This document shows positions 9,020 to 17,097 of a stretch of DNA of 64,000 nt, one piece after another. The translations under genes were made by a program, and so were the position numbers. Position 1 is the first letter of the stretch; the number at the start of each line of letters is the position of its first letter. The notes beneath the pieces are model-generated. The model saw nothing but the letters and a program-made list of their open reading frames with translations, searched no databases and was not told where the DNA came from. Source of the stretch: Bacteroidota bacterium (lineage in GTDB: Bacteria; Bacteroidota; Bacteroidia; Chitinophagales; Chitinophagaceae); NCBI GenBank assembly GCA_030706605.1, contig JAUZOE010000016.1, positions 1 through 64,000 of the forward strand, given 5' to 3'.

Positions 9020-10957
9020 TTACTGTTTCAGAATTTTCCTGACAAACTTAACACCATTATCTGTTTGTATTTTTATAAAATAAATTCCCGGAGCCAATGT
9101 TGGTGTATTTACTTCTGAAAATAAGGAACCATTAACCGTTAAATTTTTATCGGACATTAACCTGCCTTTATTATCATATAATCTAATGTGGACTTTTGTT
9201 TTATTAAAATTTTTTAAAAACACGTAGAAGCTATTCAAGAATGGATTAGGAAAAACCTGTATACTATTCATTTCGCTTACATTATCTTCCACTTTTTGAG
9301 TATGGTTATTACGGGTAATCAGCCAATAGTCCGGATCTACAATTACAGTATCCGCAATAAATCCAATATTTTTAAAAAATAATTCACCATTACCCTTGTT
9401 ATTGACAATAATGGTTTTTTCCTGCGTTGAATTTTTAAATTTTAAGGCAAGGGGTAAAGCGAAGAAGGGTACTGAAGAATGTGAAGTGGTTTGATTCATT
9501 TTTATTTTTACATAGTCATTGCCAATCTGTGACCATTGAATATCGTAAGAAGGGTATCCCTGTCCATAAAACCAGTCTTTAAAAATATAATCGAGGCTTA
9601 GCCTACTGACTTCTTCAAGATTTCTTTGTAAATCTTTTGTTGTTGCAAATCCGTAACTAATCAGTGAATCATTAAAATATTGTCTTACACCTTTAAAAAA
9701 AACACTGTCGCCTAAAATCCATCTCAACATATATAACAAATGAGAGCCCTTTGTGTATGAAAGACGGGAATCAAAGATTCGGTTCACACTGGTAGTGTCA
9801 TCTACAAATACGGAACCTCCGGGCAAAGAAGTAATAAAATTAATTTCATTCTTACGTGTGCTGATTACTGTTGCCGGATATTTGTTTTCCATATACATGC
9901 TTGCCAGGTATGTTGCAAACCCTTCATTGAGCCAGATATCCTGCCAACTTCCGCAGGTAATTTTATCACCAAACCATTGATGCCCTAGTTCATGCGCCAT
10001 AAGGCTTTCGTCGGGCCTTATAATAAACGTGGAAGTCTGGTGTTCTTCCCCGCCTCCCCAGCTAAATTGTACCTGCCCGTATTTTTCTTTAATAAAAGGA
10101 TAGGCACCAAAAACCTTACTGTAAAATTGAAGCGCATCCAAAACCAGGGGTGTATTTGATCGAAACAAAGAAGTATCCTCCGGGTAGCAAAATGTTTGCA
10201 TCAGCAAATTGGAGTCAGCAACCAATACATGATTTTTAAATTCTGCATAATTGGTTACTGCCATACAAACCAAATAAGAAGCGATAGGATACCGATGTTT
10301 CCAGTGGGTTATTTTATTGGCCCCGGAAATAATTTCACTTTGTCGCAAGCCATTGGAAACAGCAGTATATTGTGCAGGAGTGATGATGATGACGTCAATG
10401 GAATCAGCTTTGTCATCCAGCCCGTTTTTGCAGGGCCACCAGTCCCGGCTGCCATAAGGCTCGCTTAATGTCCACATAACGGGGATGCCTGCATGTAAAG
10501 TATTTACAAAAGAACCAAAGCCGGTATTCGGCGGAACGCCTTGGTAATAGACACTTACAGAATCTAAAGTGCCTGTGTATTTTGTTTTATCGAAATTTAT
10601 TTTTAAAGTGTTATTTACTTGAGAGAAGGAAAGAGAATGATTTGTGTGCTTTACGCTATCGACCCGCAAAGAATCCGATAGGTCAAATGAGATATAATTT
10701 GTGTTTTCGGTAATAACAAAGTAAGAAGTGATGGCCCCTTTTATATAACGGATGGCAGGATCGGTTTCCCATTGGCACCGGTAATATTTAATATCGAAAT
10801 TAGCAGATGCTGATGTAATTTTTTGAGAATGGGTATTTTTAGCGTAAACCTGGCTTTCTGCAAATGCAATATCAGAAATAGTTTTTGTGCTAAATCTTGA
10901 CACTTGAGCGTAACTTGCTGAATAAAAGAATATTACAATTAGGCATATTTTTTGCAT
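9020..10957 (-). CDS. M1-family metallo-aminopeptidase with type IX secretion tail
   Basis: A 645-residue secreted zinc aminopeptidase. A signal peptide (residues 1-17) is followed by a beta-sandwich domain, then the catalytic domain with the substrate loop GGGEEH, zinc motif HELGHQWFG (about residue 322) and the third ligand in WLNEGFATY. The last ~80 residues (VFPNPF... to IYFIKIQTDNGVKFVRKILKQ) form a type A T9SS C-terminal sorting domain, so the enzyme is expected outside the cell or on its surface. No T9SS machinery genes are in the window. Role in peptide scavenging is inference. Confidence 0.93.
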   Translation of the reverse strand: MQKICLIVIFFYSASYAQVSRFSTKTISDIAFAESQVYAKNTHSQKITSASANFDIKYYRCQWETDPAIRYIKGAITSYFVITENTNYISFDLSDSLRVDSVKHTNHSLSFSQVNNTLKINFDKTKYTGTLDSVSVYYQGVPPNTGFGSFVNTLHAGIPVMWTLSEPYGSRDWWPCKNGLDDKADSIDVIIITPAQYTAVSNGLRQSEIISGANKITHWKHRYPIASYLVCMAVTNYAEFKNHVLVADSNLLMQTFCYPEDTSLFRSNTPLVLDALQFYSKVFGAYPFIKEKYGQVQFSWGGGEEHQTSTFIIRPDESLMAHELGHQWFGDKITCGSWQDIWLNEGFATYLASMYMENKYPATVISTRKNEINFITSLPGGSVFVDDTTSVNRIFDSRLSYTKGSHLLYMLRWILGDSVFFKGVRQYFNDSLISYGFATTKDLQRNLEEVSRLSLDYIFKDWFYGQGYPSYDIQWSQIGNDYVKIKMNQTTSHSSVPFFALPLALKFKNSTQEKTIIVNNKGNGELFFKNIGFIADTVIVDPDYWLITRNNHTQKVEDNVSEMNSIQVFPNPFLNSFYVFLKNFNKTKVHIRLYDNKGRLMSDKNLTVNGSLFSEVNTPTLAPGIYFIKIQTDNGVKFVRKILKQ

Positions 10958-10990
10958 ATAGTTTCTTTAACGGTGTATTAACTCAAAAGC

Positions 10991-11021
10991 TTGCTTCTTA
11001 AATTTAAGAAAGGTAACTTTG
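10991..11021 (+). promoter_or_regulatory. Bacteroidota-type promoter for the SLT transglycosylase gene
   Basis: TTG at 10991-10993, a 20-base spacer and TAACTTTG at 11014-11021 form a full match to the housekeeping promoter of Bacteroidota. The coding start is 132 bases downstream, leaving a leader of about 125 bases. Confidence 0.6.
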
Positions 11022-11153
11022 CATACTTTTAAAAAAATACAAACATAAAGCTCATCCATTTTTCTATATAAATATAAAAGTTAAAGGTCCGATTATTTTA
11101 TATGCGTTTTTAATAACGGTGAATAATTATTTGACACTGAAAAATATTTCAAA

Positions 11154-11975
11154 ATGAAAAATATTCAATCAAAGAGCTTATTAACGTTGATTATAATTGT
11201 TTTTATAATTGGCTTTAGCACTTCCGGAAAAAATTTTATTGAGAGAATTGGTGAAACTTATTTATATACGGCTCCTATTTCTTCAGATACTGCCGGCACT
11301 CTGGTTAAAAATCCTAAATGGGTTTCCTATCCAACCATATTAGCAGATCATCGCGAAGAAAGTAAAGAATATGTAAAGCAGTATAGTTCAAGACAACGTT
11401 CTTATATTATATATATGTTCAAGAGGGGAAAGTCTTATTTCCCAAGAGCTGTTAAAATCTTTGCTAAATATAATGTTCCGTATGAATTGCAAATGCTTCC
11501 TGCGTTAGAATCCAATTTTAACGCTCAGGCTGTTTCTCCTGTTGGTGCAGTGGGTTACTGGCAATTTATGCCAACACTTGCCAGAGACTACGGTTTGCAT
11601 ATTGATGGTGAAATTGATGAACGAAAAGATTTTACTAAATCTACTATTGCAGCGGCAAAATTTTTCCGGGATCAATTAAAATATTTTAATAATGATATAT
11701 TACTCACGGTTGCTGCGTATAATTGCGGGGAAGGCCGTGTGAGTCTGGCCATCAGAAACAGCGGAAAAGAAAATGCAGATTTCTGGGATATTAAAAAATA
11801 TTTGCCAGCAGAAACCAGGAAATTTGTTTTAAGGTTTGTTTCGCTCAATGTAATTGCTGCTAATTATGATAAATTCCTTAGTGGTAAATTAAATTTCAGT
11901 GAGCCGCATTTAGTGGAGTCACCAATTGAAGATTCTTTAAAACAGGAAAATTCTCTTACCAGTAATTCGTTATAA
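11154..11975 (+). CDS. Lytic transglycosylase, SLT domain (MltD-like)
   Basis: A 273-residue exported protein with an N-terminal hydrophobic segment (about 8-26). The SLT lysozyme-like domain has the catalytic Glu in LPALESNFN, then SPVGAVGYWQFMP and VAAYNCGEGRV, the pattern of MltD/Slt enzymes that cleave peptidoglycan and release 1,6-anhydromuropeptides. It lacks the LysM repeats of E. coli MltD. A second, longer SLT protein is encoded at 51477-52631. Short C-terminal tail is probably disordered. Confidence 0.9.
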   Translation: MKNIQSKSLLTLIIIVFIIGFSTSGKNFIERIGETYLYTAPISSDTAGTLVKNPKWVSYPTILADHREESKEYVKQYSSRQRSYIIYMFKRGKSYFPRAVKIFAKYNVPYELQMLPALESNFNAQAVSPVGAVGYWQFMPTLARDYGLHIDGEIDERKDFTKSTIAAAKFFRDQLKYFNNDILLTVAAYNCGEGRVSLAIRNSGKENADFWDIKKYLPAETRKFVLRFVSLNVIAANYDKFLSGKLNFSEPHLVESPIEDSLKQENSLTSNSL

Positions 11976-12008
11976 TAAAGCAACTATTTATTTGCTGTTT
12001 TAAGGCGT

Positions 12009-12016
12009 TATCTTTG
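12009..12016 (+). promoter_or_regulatory. -7 box TATCTTTG next to the radical SAM start
   Basis: TATCTTTG matches TAnnTTTG and ends four bases before the ATG at 12021. A TTTG lies at 11991-11994 but only 14 bases upstream, shorter than usual. Confidence 0.45.
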
Positions 12017-12020
12017 ACGT

Positions 12021-13049
12021 ATGCCTGAAGTAAATTATAATGACAGCATTAATTTTTTAAAAAAACTTACCCTTCGAAGGGTTTGGAATGCATCAAAAGT
12101 AGTCTTCAGTTTTTATGTTAGCCGTATTGTACGGAAGCCTGTCCAATGGGGATTACCCGTTTCTATTTCCTTTGAACCAACTACTTCCTGCAATTTAAGA
12201 TGCCCGGAATGCCCGAGTGGGTTAAGAGATTTTACAAGGCCCACAGGAATGTTGAAAAAGGATTTTTTTAGACAAACCATTGACGATATTTATAAAGACC
12301 TTCTTTACCTTATTTTTTACTTCCAGGGAGAACCCTATCTGAATAAAGATTTTTTAGATATGGTAAAATACGCATCCGCAAAAGGAATTTACACCGCAAC
12401 TTCAACGAATGCACATTACCTGACAGATGAGGTGGCCCGTAAAACTATTGAAAGTGGGCTTGACAGGCTGATCATATCCATTGATGGTACTACACAGGAA
12501 GTTTACCAGCAATACCGGGTAGGAGGTAAGATTGATAAAGTAATTGAAGGAGCAAAAAATATTGTAAAATGGAAAAAGGAATTAAAGAGTAAAACGCCAT
12601 TTGTATTTTTCCAGTTCCTGGTGGTGAAACCAAATGAACACCAGATTGAAGAAATAAAAAAATTAGGCAAAGAGGTAGGTGTTGATGAGGTCAGGTTTAA
12701 AACTGCACAAATTTATGATTATGAAAATGATCCTAATAATTTAATACCACTTAACGAAAAATTTAGCCGTTACAAAAGAAACAATGAAGGAAAGCATGAA
12801 GCAAAAAATAAATTAGCTAATCATTGCTGGAAACTTTGGCAGGCTAACGTAATTACCTGGGATGGAATGGTAGTTCCCTGCTGTTTTGACAAAGACGCAT
12901 CGCATCGCCTGGGCAATTTAAAGCATCAGTCTTTTAAAGAGATATGGGAAAACGACAATTATAAACAATTCCGGAAGGAATTGATGTCAAGTCGTAAAAA
13001 CATTGATATTTGTGCCAATTGCAGTGAAGGGATTTCTGTTTGGAAATAA
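12021..13049 (+). CDS. Radical SAM protein with SPASM domain
   Basis: A 342-residue enzyme. The radical SAM cluster motif CNLRCPEC (about residues 54-61, CxxxCxxC) binds the [4Fe-4S] that cleaves S-adenosylmethionine. The C-terminal SPASM region has CCFDKDASHRLGN and the final ICANC, supplying ligands for extra clusters. Members modify peptides, proteins or small molecules; no peptide precursor gene or partner is beside it, so the substrate is unknown. A promoter box directly abuts the start. The family is secure, the function is not. Confidence 0.9.
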   Translation: MPEVNYNDSINFLKKLTLRRVWNASKVVFSFYVSRIVRKPVQWGLPVSISFEPTTSCNLRCPECPSGLRDFTRPTGMLKKDFFRQTIDDIYKDLLYLIFYFQGEPYLNKDFLDMVKYASAKGIYTATSTNAHYLTDEVARKTIESGLDRLIISIDGTTQEVYQQYRVGGKIDKVIEGAKNIVKWKKELKSKTPFVFFQFLVVKPNEHQIEEIKKLGKEVGVDEVRFKTAQIYDYENDPNNLIPLNEKFSRYKRNNEGKHEAKNKLANHCWKLWQANVITWDGMVVPCCFDKDASHRLGNLKHQSFKEIWENDNYKQFRKELMSSRKNIDICANCSEGISVWK

Positions 13050-13161
13050 CTTGGAATTATGAAATCTGGCCACTGTTATTTTACATGATGCTCTTAATTC
13101 TCAAAATTTCACATAGAGGCAAAATTATTTTCTATTATCAGGTTATTAGTAAAATTTGAAT

Positions 13162-14202
13162 ATGACAACCTTCAATAACCATTTACGGCAGATTATCTTA
13201 TTAGCCATTATTGTGCTTATCGGCATATTATTGTTGCAGCATTTTTATATTTTTTTGCCGGGAGTGTTGGGGGCGGTTACGCTCTATATTTTAAGCCGTA
13301 AATCTTATTCGTATCTTATTGAAAAAAAGAAATGGGCGCCATCATGGACGGCGTTATTATATATATTGGGCTATACTTTTATTATTTGCCTCCCTGTTTA
13401 CCTTGCTGTAGTTTTGCTGATACCTAAGTTGGTAGCTCTTTTTAATGATCCTGTACAATTGGTGGTGGCATTAAAAACGTTATCTCAAAAAATTCAAGAT
13501 GCTACAGGAATCGAATTGTATAATGCAGACAGCATAAAAGCAGGTACTAAAAATTTAGCTAATAATCTTCCTTCACTTCTAACAGGAACTGCCAATTTTA
13601 TTACTAATCTGCTGCTGATGTTTTTTGTTTTGTATTACATGTTAATACACGGAAATAAAATGGGAAATTATTTAAAAGATATTATTCCCTTAAAAAGTTC
13701 TAATCGTGAAATGCTTAGTTCGGAAACAGATATTATGATAAGAGCGAATGCGATCGGAATTCCATTACTTGCTATCATCCAGGGATTAGTTGGTACATTG
13801 GGATATTTTATATTTGGCATTAAGGATTATGGAATCTGGGGGTTTCTTACGGGAGTAGCATCATTGATTCCGATAGTGGGAACTGGTTTAATCTGGCTAC
13901 CACTGACTATTTTTCTTCTTGCCACCAACCAGTTCTGGATGGGTATCGGGCTTGGCATTTATTCTTTAGCTATCATCAGCAATGTGGATTATGTGGCACG
14001 TATAACCCTGCTCAGGAAAATAGGAGATGTTCATCCGCTTATCACCATTTTTGGAGTAATTATCGGGCTGAGCATGTTTGGGTTTTTAGGTTTGATTTTT
14101 GGACCGTTGCTTATCAGTTATTTTATTGTATTGGTGAAAATTTATCGCAATGAATTTGCTGCAACCCCGATTACTCCTCTTCATACCGAAAACAATGAAT
14201 AA
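13162..14202 (+). CDS. AI-2E family transporter / permease
   Basis: A 346-residue integral membrane protein with about seven to eight hydrophobic segments, including a central soluble stretch (about 85-140) and the conserved C-terminal GIIGPLL-like run (FGLIFGPLLISYFI). This is the AI-2E (formerly PerM) family, whose members are proposed exporters or Na+/H+ antiporters; despite the name few transport autoinducer-2. I chose the ATG at 13162; a TTG two codons earlier is also open. No neighbour suggests a substrate. Confidence 0.87.
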   Translation: MTTFNNHLRQIILLAIIVLIGILLLQHFYIFLPGVLGAVTLYILSRKSYSYLIEKKKWAPSWTALLYILGYTFIICLPVYLAVVLLIPKLVALFNDPVQLVVALKTLSQKIQDATGIELYNADSIKAGTKNLANNLPSLLTGTANFITNLLLMFFVLYYMLIHGNKMGNYLKDIIPLKSSNREMLSSETDIMIRANAIGIPLLAIIQGLVGTLGYFIFGIKDYGIWGFLTGVASLIPIVGTGLIWLPLTIFLLATNQFWMGIGLGIYSLAIISNVDYVARITLLRKIGDVHPLITIFGVIIGLSMFGFLGLIFGPLLISYFIVLVKIYRNEFAATPITPLHTENNE

Positions 14203-14262
14203 ATTACGGGATAGGGTTGTTAACAAAGAACTATTATTCTGATTTCATAATCAGTATGTTTG

Positions 14263-14270
14263 TAAATTTG
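14263..14270 (+). promoter_or_regulatory. -7 box TAAATTTG upstream of the GHL10 gene
   Basis: TAAATTTG matches TAnnTTTG and lies 22 bases before the ATG at 14293. The -33 element is not convincing. Confidence 0.4.
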
Positions 14271-14292
14271 CCTTCTTATAATTTTTTACCTT

Positions 14293-15861
14293 ATGAAGAA
14301 ATCACCCCGCATTTTAGCGTTACTACTTATTTTTATTTCACAAAATATTATGGCCCAACCGAAATATGAATTTCGCGGAGTATGGGTGGCTACAGTTGAT
14401 AATATTGACTTTCCTTCGACCAAAAACTTGAGTACTGAAGCGCAGAAGGCGGAATTTATCAGTTTGTTAGATATGCACAAACGAAATGGAATGAATGCGG
14501 TGATTGTTCAGATTCGTCCGGCTACAGATGCGTTTTATCCATCTTCATACGAACCCTGGAGTGAATGGCTTACGGGGCAACAGGGCAAGCCCCCGGTTCC
14601 TTATTATGATCCGCTAAAGTTTATGATAACGGAGACACATAAACGTGGAATGGAATTTCATGCATGGATGAATCCTTATAGAGCTGAATTCAGAATAGGA
14701 AAATCTTCTATTTCACCTACACATATTACTAAACTTCACCCCGAATGGTTTATCAATTATGGAGGAACAAAATATTTTGATCCTGGAAATAAAGACGCGC
14801 AAAATTATGTAACTAATGTGGTCAGAGATGTTGTAAGGCGATATGATATTGATGCTATTCATTTTGATGATTATTTTTATCCATACCGCATACCCGGCAA
14901 AGAATTTGGAGACGATGCTTCTTTTAAAAAATATGGGAACGGCATGGATAGAGATACCTGGCGTCGGAGCAATGTGGATTCTATTATTTACAAGCTAAGT
15001 AGAGTTATAAAGCAGGAAAATAAGTACTGCCAGTTTGGTATCAGCCCGTTTGGCGTTTGGCGAAATATTGATAAAGATCCGGAGGGCAGTAATACCAAAG
15101 CCGGGCAAACGAATTATGATGATCTGTATGCGGATATTTTGTTATGGTTAAAAATGAAATGGATAGACTACGTAGTGCCACAATTGTATTGGGAATTTGG
15201 ACAAAAAGTGGTAGGCTATGAAGTATTGAGCGACTGGTGGGCCAGGCACGCCTATGGACGACAATTATATATTGGGCATGGCATTTACAGGGCGTTGGAA
15301 CCAAGATCTTATGCCTGGCACAACAAAAATGAATTGCCTAACCAGATTAAGCGGTTACGTCGGTATCCGCAAATACAGGGAAGCGTATATTTCAGCAGTA
15401 AAACCTTTAGCAGTAATCCCAATGGCTGGAGCGATAGCCTGAGAAATAATTATTATAAATACCCAGCTATTCCTCCTCCGATGCCATGGATTGATTCTGT
15501 AAGACCTGAAAGGCCGGTTTTACTTTATGATAGCAGCAAGCCTACTTTTTATACTACTTCAATCGATCTTTATTTCAGGCAGGTTGATGCAAATGATTTA
15601 ATAAACCGTTATGTAATTTATCAATTTGATAACCCGAAAAAATTGGATAAAAGTGATCCTAAAAACATAAAAGAGATCATCGTATCCGGAAATAATTTTT
15701 ACACTTTTGATCTTCAGAGCATTCCGGCAAATCAAAATAAAATTGTGATTGCTGCTACTTCTCTCACAAGAACTAATAATGAAAGTCCACTTAGCCGGTA
15801 TGTTTATCTGGAAAGAAGGGGAAACGGCTGGCAGGTGATTTCACAGGATGATAATCAATAA
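14293..15861 (+). CDS. GHL10-type glycoside hydrolase-like protein (DUF187)
   Basis: A 522-residue exported protein: signal peptide (residues 1-21), then a TIM-barrel matching the GHL10/DUF187 family (EFRGVWVATVDNIDFPS near residue 27, NAVIVQIRPATDAFYPS, HAWMNPYR, DAIHFDDYFYPY, GISPFGVWRN, VPQLYWE). A C-terminal beta domain of about 120 residues follows. Family members, including YngK, are thought to act on cell-surface or peptidoglycan-linked glycans, but few are characterised. Convergent with the PDZ gene, separated by a two-way terminator. Confidence 0.88.
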   Translation: MKKSPRILALLLIFISQNIMAQPKYEFRGVWVATVDNIDFPSTKNLSTEAQKAEFISLLDMHKRNGMNAVIVQIRPATDAFYPSSYEPWSEWLTGQQGKPPVPYYDPLKFMITETHKRGMEFHAWMNPYRAEFRIGKSSISPTHITKLHPEWFINYGGTKYFDPGNKDAQNYVTNVVRDVVRRYDIDAIHFDDYFYPYRIPGKEFGDDASFKKYGNGMDRDTWRRSNVDSIIYKLSRVIKQENKYCQFGISPFGVWRNIDKDPEGSNTKAGQTNYDDLYADILLWLKMKWIDYVVPQLYWEFGQKVVGYEVLSDWWARHAYGRQLYIGHGIYRALEPRSYAWHNKNELPNQIKRLRRYPQIQGSVYFSSKTFSSNPNGWSDSLRNNYYKYPAIPPPMPWIDSVRPERPVLLYDSSKPTFYTTSIDLYFRQVDANDLINRYVIYQFDNPKKLDKSDPKNIKEIIVSGNNFYTFDLQSIPANQNKIVIAATSLTRTNNESPLSRYVYLERRGNGWQVISQDDNQ

Positions 15862-15867
15862 ATATTT

Positions 15868-15914
15868 ATTTTACAAAAAACCCTTTCCTGAAAAGAAAGA
15901 GTTTTTTGTAAAAA
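15868..15914. terminator. Bidirectional terminator between GHL10 and PDZ genes
   Basis: An inverted repeat (TTTTACAAAAAAC.CTTTC paired with GAAAG.GTTTTTTGTAAAA) with a short loop gives a hairpin flanked by T-rich runs on both strands. It sits exactly between two convergent stop codons. Confidence 0.75.
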
Positions 15915-15928
15915 GTACTTTCAGTACT

Positions 15929-16900
15929 TTAAAGATTAGCACTGTTCAGTTTTTTGGGAATCTGTACCTCAAAATCCATATCTGTATTATTTCTTTTTGC
16001 TTTAATGGAGTAATGTTCTTTATTGACTGAACTCATGATCTGGTCTCTTACGTCATTTACATTATTTACTTTTGCTCCGTTTATTTCGGTTATGATATCA
16101 TTTTTTTTGAATCCAGCTTTTTCGGCAGCAGATCCTTCTTCAACATTTAATATTTTTGCTCCACTATCATCTTTTGTATCCTGAATTCTTAGTCCCAGTT
16201 TTGGTTGATTTTTATTGTAGAATTTAAAATACGGATTAGGCATATTATTCAATCCGTGAAGTTCCGGCATTTTAAAATTTCTAAGTTCCTGGTTCTGTTG
16301 ATCCATATTATAATTAAATGCCATCGGGTTATCATTTGTTTTTCCCAGGGTCACTTCCAGGTTCTTTTTCTTTCCATCTCTCAGTAAACTGATATTTACG
16401 TCATCGCCGGGTTTATAAGATCTTATAGTTTCTGCCAGATCTTCAGGTGTTGTAATTGTTTTGTCCCCAACTTTTGTAATGATATCCTGCTCTTTTAACC
16501 CGCCCTTTTCCGCACTGCTTCCTTTTGTAACACTTTTTATCAAAGCGCCTTTATCAGATTTTTCGGTCAACACTCCAAGGAAGGTGCGGGTGCCGTGCAT
16601 CCGGTTTATTTTAAAATTCATTTCCGGGGAAAAAAGAAAATTGTCTGGATTCCCATTCATATATTTCCGGGTTAAGATTTTTACATCTCCATTATAATCA
16701 GCCAGGGGCTTTCCATTAACTGTTACAGAGTTGCTGTCAATTTCAATTATTGTTTTTCCTTTTTCATTTCCATTTTTTTGGATAATGATTTCTTCCTTTT
16801 TCTGACTATTATCATTATTATTTTCTGTCTGAGAAAAACCGGTGTTGGTGAATAAAAAGCAGCCGGTAAAAATAGCTGTGGATAAAAATATTCTTTTCAT
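15929..16900 (-). CDS. Exported protein with two PDZ domains
   Basis: A 323-residue protein with a signal peptide (about residues 1-24) and a charged linker. PDZ domain 1 (about 110-195) has FLGVLTEKSDKGALIKSV and GGLKEQDIITKVGDKTI; PDZ domain 2 (about 233-315) has LGLRIQD and AGFKKNDIITEINGAKV. There is no protease domain, so it resembles the PDZ half of a DegP/HtrA protein and probably binds exported protein C-termini in the periplasm. Partner unknown. A possible -7 box TACTTTTG lies at 16938-16945 on the same strand. Confidence 0.85.
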   Translation of the reverse strand: MKRIFLSTAIFTGCFLFTNTGFSQTENNNDNSQKKEEIIIQKNGNEKGKTIIEIDSNSVTVNGKPLADYNGDVKILTRKYMNGNPDNFLFSPEMNFKINRMHGTRTFLGVLTEKSDKGALIKSVTKGSSAEKGGLKEQDIITKVGDKTITTPEDLAETIRSYKPGDDVNISLLRDGKKKNLEVTLGKTNDNPMAFNYNMDQQNQELRNFKMPELHGLNNMPNPYFKFYNKNQPKLGLRIQDTKDDSGAKILNVEEGSAAEKAGFKKNDIITEINGAKVNNVNDVRDQIMSSVNKEHYSIKAKRNNTDMDFEVQIPKKLNSANL

Positions 16901-16937
16901 TGTATTTTGATTTTAATGTACGAAATATTTAGTAGAT

Positions 16938-16945
16938 CAAAAGTA
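16938..16945 (-). promoter_or_regulatory. -7 box TACTTTTG for the PDZ gene
   Basis: Minus-strand TACTTTTG matches TAnnTTTG, 37 bases before the ATG. A TTCG lies 19 bases upstream of it, one base off the -33 TTTG. Confidence 0.45.
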
Positions 16946-17097
16946 ATGACATTTTTTTGGAATACGAAAACTTTCGCAAATAAATAAATTAACGTTAACA
17001 GAAAACCGAAAGAAGTTGGAATTTTTAAGAATACGTTTAGATAAGAATCCTTTCCTGGATTCATTCAGTCTTGACAGAGATGATGGTGAAATGGTTT

